DNA of 9,229 bases from Bacteroidota bacterium. Its GTDB lineage: Bacteria; Bacteroidota; Bacteroidia; Chitinophagales; Chitinophagaceae. Location of the stretch: positions 1-9,229 of the forward strand of contig JAEZRB010000223.1 of NCBI GenBank assembly GCA_023412975.1, written 5' to 3'. The translations under genes were made by a program, and so were the position numbers. Shown here in pieces: positions 6,801 through 9,229 of the stretch. The notes beneath the pieces are model-generated. The model ran no database searches, was not told where the DNA came from, and saw only the letters and a list, made by a program, of their open reading frames with translations. Position 1 is the stretch's first letter. Each line of letters begins with the position of its first letter.

Positions 6801-7045
6801 TCATCATTAATAAGCGTAACAATGGAATGCGTGATATGAAAAAGTCCTTTGATACGCTGTTTGAAAAGGATGATCAGGTCGTTCTTATCACGAACCTTCG
6901 TGATATCATTACTTAAGGCGAGCAGGATCTCGCTTTCCTTTTTGTAATGCTCAACCTGCTCCTGGAGAAATAGAAATGGGTTATCCTCCCCGGTTTTTTG
7001 AGGTGATTGGTTTTTTATCCGCGGCTTTGCCCCTGCATTTTTCAT
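3836..7045 (-). CDS. FhlA-like sigma-54-dependent transcriptional activator with four tandem GAF-like domains
   Basis: This 1069-residue cytoplasmic enhancer-binding protein has four sensor repeats of about 165-180 residues (roughly 38-212, 218-393, 395-566 and 567-731). Each starts with a helix like LSxxIxxVRTKxDL, and the last three close with a helix like CAQISIAIxNIxAN, followed by a charged linker (EIAxRExEKS after repeats 1 and 2). These fit GAF domains, which bind small ligands. A coiled linker (about 728-752) leads to the AAA+ domain: Walker A GETGTGKE (784-791), the sigma-54-contacting GAFTGA loop (831-836), Walker B LFLDEIGE (852-859), sensor I AATNRNL, the arginine-finger region RFRADLYFR (908-916), and sensor II WPGNVRELEHL (969-979). 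A Fis-type HTH ends the protein (about 1015-1060). All catalytic motifs are intact. There is no phospho-receiver domain, so control is probably by ligand, as in FhlA. Likely targets include the adjacent SDR gene. Confidence 0.95.
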   Translation of the reverse strand: MKNAGAKPRIKNQSPQKTGEDNPFLFLQEQVEHYKKESEILLALSNDITKVRDKNDLIILFKQRIKGLFHITHSIVTLINDEKQTYYPFLLDNTGSPIRSHDRYKEMVLSNFSLNEPFIQAVLQADDPVSFVLEDVMDLPGRPAFLRVNYEKGVREILMTKLMKEGRPMGFIHTYTDQPGGFSQDFRDLMKGIAPQLSSAVSNIIKNEEIAERETEKSLLLSLSSEIAKLRTKDDLQQMVNTKIKDLFSIHDFGFLQVNDDETYSAFMLDLGNHVTGHADFERVTRTRHSIHDTVFQQMANSEGAILFDVNKLAEEENIPVYVDFWKKIGLQKVIGSALRVAGKNIGCAFLHINPEKTGIIKINLLNAVCAQISVAISNIRANGEIAQREEEKSFLLDFSSNIATVRTKEELANAVSIAINKLNRRKGFVIRRINEDGTTMSPYLFDLGDRETDSKIISAMVRSSYPINDGIQNRVMNSATPVLLNTKKEIQRGNKAEYLEYWMKMGFENFVAVRLRNGKTNLGMLLLDIDEINVPLMQGMCAQISIAMANIIANDQITKKQAEQTFLIGFSHDITRVKTKQDLQEAISTVLNKTMNTQFVMIRVIEEDGKHLVPFMFDKSLFEKANLNVDFDKMASDRITVSEKYTAQVLASQDGVVFNVDEELKSGNPYAKLWKAAGLRNMYGLPLRMGNKNIGTIWMLADRLSSLLLNGICAQISIAIDNIQANEKLLAYKKRLEVENDYLKEQIKTIYFSDIIGNADEMHKVYRLMSLVAESTTTVLVTGETGTGKELIARAIHSTSPRRDKLMVKVNCAALPASLIESELFGHERGAFTGAIDRRIGKFELANNSTLFLDEIGELPLEAQSKLLRVIQERELERLGGKQIIKLDVRLIAATNRNLEEEVKAGRFRADLYFRLNVFPIELPPLRNRADDIEPLTHFFITKYSRNTGRRIRKVSPKVLQQLRSYTWPGNVRELEHLIERSILLTTDGELNDVYIPESSNVDKTSEAYRLNRSLEEVERHHIVETLKRCSGKVSGIGGAADVLKIPGNTLHSKMKKLGIQKAEYFTP

Positions 7046-7216
7046 GAAGGCATAGTTTCAGTTAAAACGGAAATAAAAGGGGGTGGCTAAATATTCGGAG
7101 AAATCGTACCTTATAAAGGTAGGGCAAAATAGAAGACAAAGCTGAGGGGGGCTAAAAGAGAAAATCTTAATCGCTGCCTTGAAAGAATAAAATGGCACTT
7201 AAACTATCTAAATTTC

Positions 7217-7243
7217 TTGGCCGTTCCTTTTAGACTATTTTAT
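7217..7243 (+). promoter_or_regulatory. weak Bacteroidota-type promoter candidate for the oxidase gene
   Basis: A TTG (7217-7219) is followed after 16 bases by TATTTTAT (7236-7243), a partial match to the Bacteroidota -7 consensus TAnnTTTG. It lies about 25 bp before the ATG. The match is poor at the last two bases, so this is only the best candidate in the 223-bp divergent region. No GG-N10-GC sigma-54 element with a good -24 box was found there on either strand. Confidence 0.25.
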
Positions 7244-7268
7244 GTGTAAATAAATAAGTCAGAGTGAT

Positions 7269-8537
7269 ATGAAAGGTATAGATATTATCGCGCAAACGCC
7301 TGGTACGGCAATGATAGAGACTACACCCTCATTGTCGGAACTGTCTTTAAGCGTCAAACCGAAAATCGAAAGATCCGTCAACGATAATATAAATTTCGAT
7401 GTAATTGTACTGGGTGTTGGAAGTATGGGTTCCGCTACCTGTTACCAACTTGCCAGGCAGGGGTTTAAGGTTTTAGGCCTTGAACAATTCGATATTCCAC
7501 ATGAACTGGGCTCGCATGCAGGCCAAAGCCGTCTCATCCGAAAGGCCTATGCTGAGCATCCCGACTATGTACCACTCCTTGAACGGGCCTACCAAAACTG
7601 GAAAACCCTGGAAGCAGATACCGGGGTACAGGTTTACTTTAAGACTGGACTTCTTTATTTCGGTACGGATTCTAATGAATTCTTAAAAGGGGTTCTTACT
7701 TCCTCTGAAAAATATAGCATCCAGGTGAATTCGCTTTCAAAGGCACAGATCTCGAAAAAATATCCCCAGTTTAATATGCCTGGCGGCTATAGATGCTTAG
7801 AAGAGCCCGATGCCGGATTTGTTACACCCGAGCGAAGCATTCTTCTTTTTACAGAGCAGGCTTTGCGACATGGAGCAGTGATACGCACCAACGAAAAAGT
7901 CATCGAATGGAAAAGAGAGAATGGAGTGATACGGGTAAAAACAGGCAAAGGGGTCTATACTGCGAAAAAACTGGTCATCACAGCCGGGCCATGGGCTGGG
8001 AAGATGATACCTGGACTTGCTTCCAAACTAAAAGTAACGCGCCAGGTGGTAGCGTGGGTGAAGCCGGAAGAATGGGACTATTTTATGTTAGGCAATTTCC
8101 CTTGTTGGTTTATTGGCGACGGAGACAATTCATATTATGGCTTCCCCATTTTGCCAGCGGAAAAATTAGGCGGCCCTCCCGGGTTAAAACTGGCGATGCA
8201 TGCTCCAATGGGCTATACTACAGATCCTGGTACGATTGACAGGAATCCGAATAATAAAGATGAGAAAATTTTGACAACTGCACTTAAGAAATTTTTTCAT
8301 GGCGGGTATTCAGAAACGCTTCACATGAAAACATGTATGTACACTAATACTCCTGATGGCAACTTTATACTTGACTACCTGGAAGGTTATGATAAAGACG
8401 TGGTCATTGCAGCAGGCTTCAGTGGTCATGGCTTTAAATTCGCCAGTGTGATCGGGGAAATTATGGCAGACCTGGCTGTGAAGGGAGGCACTGCATTGCC
8501 AATTGGGTTTTTGAATGCGGGGAGGTTTGGTGGATAA
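7269..8537 (+). CDS. FAD-dependent amine oxidase of the monomeric sarcosine oxidase / N-methyl-L-tryptophan oxidase family
   Basis: This 422-residue flavoprotein should oxidise a secondary (N-methyl) amine with O2, giving H2O2. The FAD-binding Rossmann motif LGVGSMGS is at about 48-55, followed by the E/GSHxGxxRxIRxAY signature (81-94). LKLAMH (306-311) aligns with the MSOX stretch carrying Lys265 (oxygen activation) and His269. CMYTNTPD (356-363) carries Cys356, aligned with the cysteine that covalently binds FAD in MSOX. FSGHGFKF (384-391) carries Lys390, aligned with Lys348. Arg88 and Arg91 align with Arg49 and Arg52. The position of MSOX His45 is Ala84 here. MSOX proteins are about 390 aa; the excess is an extension of about 43 residues before the Rossmann strand, polar and probably disordered, so a later start such as Met15 (7311) is possible. 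The gene is divergent from the sigma-54 activator. The alignments are from memory of the family. Confidence 0.92.
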   Translation: MKGIDIIAQTPGTAMIETTPSLSELSLSVKPKIERSVNDNINFDVIVLGVGSMGSATCYQLARQGFKVLGLEQFDIPHELGSHAGQSRLIRKAYAEHPDYVPLLERAYQNWKTLEADTGVQVYFKTGLLYFGTDSNEFLKGVLTSSEKYSIQVNSLSKAQISKKYPQFNMPGGYRCLEEPDAGFVTPERSILLFTEQALRHGAVIRTNEKVIEWKRENGVIRVKTGKGVYTAKKLVITAGPWAGKMIPGLASKLKVTRQVVAWVKPEEWDYFMLGNFPCWFIGDGDNSYYGFPILPAEKLGGPPGLKLAMHAPMGYTTDPGTIDRNPNNKDEKILTTALKKFFHGGYSETLHMKTCMYTNTPDGNFILDYLEGYDKDVVIAAGFSGHGFKFASVIGEIMADLAVKGGTALPIGFLNAGRFGG

Positions 8538-8580
8538 ATGAGGTTGCTGGTTAGGAAGTGCCATTAGATTATCCTATATA

Positions 8581-8595
8581 GCAAATAGTATTTGC
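8581..8595. repeat. perfect 15-bp palindrome downstream of the oxidase gene
   Basis: GCAAATA-G-TATTTGC lies 43 bp past the oxidase stop. Its one-base centre makes it a poor RNA hairpin as written and no T-run follows. It could be a protein-binding dyad or a weak 3'-end structure. Confidence 0.35.
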
Positions 8596-8598
8596 AGA

Positions 8599-8697
8599 TT
8601 AGCTGACAGAATACCAGGTACCTTTTCCTACACCATGCATCTGCAGATGTTTGTCATCGACCAGTGCTTCAAGGTGTTTTTTAATGGTATTTCGCAC
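8599..8697 (-). pseudogene. orphan C-terminal winged-helix fragment (Fic/RecG-like-associated type)
   Basis: The minus-strand frame ending at TAA (8599-8601) finishes with VRNTIKKHLEALVDDKHLQ followed by MHGVGKGTWYSVS. This is a typical winged-helix ending: a recognition helix of the RNTIKxHLxxLV type, then a wing with GxGKGTWY. Such endings close Fic-family proteins and AlbA/RecG-like proteins of Bacteroidota. Upstream the frame stays open (SPPTNDEHYHSST..., TTG at 8802) but does not look like the preceding helices of such a domain. A strong terminator hairpin lies at 8823-8858, upstream of the fragment, so it is unlikely to be expressed. It reads as the tail of a decayed or recombined gene. 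The exact parent family is uncertain. Confidence 0.5.
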
Positions 8698-8822
8698 CCA
8701 AATATTTACCCGGAAATACCCAAAAATTACTCTGTTTTGGATAAGTTGAGTACTACTGTGATAGTGTTCATCATTGGTCGGAGGACTATCAAAATCAAAC
8801 AAAGTGAATCGGGAATTAAAGC

Positions 8823-8858
8823 AAAAAAGCCCGTAAAATCTATATTTTACAGGCTTTT
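8823..8858. terminator. bidirectional rho-independent terminator-like hairpin
   Basis: The left arm AAAAGCC-C-GTAAAAT (8825-8839) pairs with the right arm ATTTTAC-A-GGCTTTT (8844-8858). This gives 14 base pairs with one C/A mismatch and a four-base loop (CTAT). Read on the minus strand the stem is followed by six T residues, and on the plus strand by four. It could end plus-strand transcripts of the oxidase gene (about 290 bp downstream) and any leftward transcript entering from beyond the window. Confidence 0.7.
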
Positions 8859-8882
8859 GAAAGTGTTTGTGTGTTAACTCTG

Positions 8883-8903
8883 CGGACCGGACGGGTCCGT
8901 CCG
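8883..8903. repeat. GC-rich inverted repeat in an A/T-rich setting
   Basis: CGGACCGGACGGGTCCGTCCG can fold in two ways: CGGACC/GGTCCG with a 5-base loop, or CGGACG/CGTCCG with a 4-base loop. It lies 25 bp right of the terminator. Read on the minus strand its first half resembles the T-stem and acceptor end of a tRNA (...CGTCC-GGTCCGCA), but no matching 5' half of a tRNA is present. Confidence 0.4.
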
Positions 8904-9229
8904 TATTCGCCTAAATATTTTAAATTCAACTTTATATCAACCCTGGAAATCTGTAGGTCACCAACTGGTTCACCAGCGACTTCACAACTACCCTTATGCG
9001 ATAGCGATACAAAGATAACTTACAAACCCTGGTAATCTCCAATCACAACTCATAAAATTTAGCAGTGCTATTAAAATCCTCAGTGGTAAATCGCCCGGCT
9101 TTCCACATCCTCCTGTTCAAAATCAAGACTCGGCTTTTCTCAGACAATTTGGGCGGACGAAACGATTTTTGATACAATTTGTTTCAAATTCAGACCGGGG
9201 GGTAATGGCAGGGGGTATTTGTACAGGGG
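8904..9229. other. no gene recognised; A/T-rich region with short repeats
   Basis: No reading frame here looks like a protein. The longest minus-strand frames are short peptides of about 20-36 codons separated by stops. One of them begins with ATG right after AGGAGG near 9105-9115 but stops after 19 codons. An imperfect direct repeat AACCCTGG(A/T)AATCT occurs at 8939-8952 and 9025-9038 (13 of 14 identical). Overlapping small palindromes (ACCA-AC-TGGT and CTGGT-TC-ACCAG) sit at 8960-8976. The last 30 bases are G-rich. The region could be the edge of a degenerate mobile element or the upstream region of a gene beyond the window. Confidence 0.4.

Noticed and set aside
7046..7268. Sigma-54 promoter for the divergent oxidase or for the activator itself
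   Set aside because: A TGGCAC is present (7194-7199), but the bases ten further on are AT, not GC. No other GG-N10-GC element with a good -24 box exists on either strand.
8635..8877. 80-codon plus-strand frame downstream of the oxidase
   Set aside because: It is antisense to the winged-helix fragment and runs straight through the terminator hairpin. The peptide has no domain features.
8880..8960. tRNA gene on the minus strand
   Set aside because: Only a tRNA-end-like stretch is present. The 5' acceptor half, anticodon arm and D arm cannot be found at the right distance.

Overview
The window looks like a chromosomal segment of a Bacteroidota bacterium, probably of the Chitinophaga/Niastella type. 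This is inferred from A/T-rich leaders with few Shine-Dalgarno sequences, a small protein family I know mainly from Bacteroidota, and the style of the oxidase and the sigma-54 regulator. I cannot name a species. No phage, conjugative or CRISPR genes are visible, and no intact transposase was found.

Layout. Positions 1-335 (minus) hold the N-terminal part of an exported alpha/beta hydrolase cut by the window edge. Positions 382-576 carry a short tandem array of hairpin plus 9-nt repeats that is probably not coding. Positions 630-2629 (minus) hold four genes in one direction: an HSL-type alpha/beta hydrolase, two adjacent paralogous small proteins (107 and about 108 aa), and a 68-aa hypothetical protein. 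The three small genes are closely spaced and look like one operon, with the hydrolase possibly read through. Positions 2907-3662 (minus) encode an atypical NAD(P)-binding SDR/NmrA-like protein. Positions 3836-7045 (minus) encode a 1069-aa FhlA-like sigma-54 activator with four tandem GAF-like sensor repeats. Diverging from it, 7269-8537 (plus) encodes a sarcosine / N-methyl-amino-acid oxidase family flavoprotein. Positions 8538-9229 contain no intact gene: there is a C-terminal winged-helix gene remnant on the minus strand, a strong hairpin terminator, and A/T-rich sequence with small repeats.

Main reading. The SDR gene has a -24/-12 (sigma-54) promoter candidate with a complete TTGGCAC -24 element and the exact GG-N10-GC spacing, about 35 nt upstream of its ATG. 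About 80-130 bp upstream of the predicted transcription start lie two copies of a 19-bp sequence exactly 30 bp apart. One copy is a 6-8-6 palindrome. The neighbouring gene encodes a sigma-54 activator with an intact GAFTGA loop and a Fis-type helix-turn-helix. The simplest model is a local regulatory pair: the multi-GAF activator senses one or more small molecules, binds the tandem sites and switches on the SDR gene. No comparable -24/-12 element was found in the region between the activator and the oxidase, so the oxidase is probably not under the same control.
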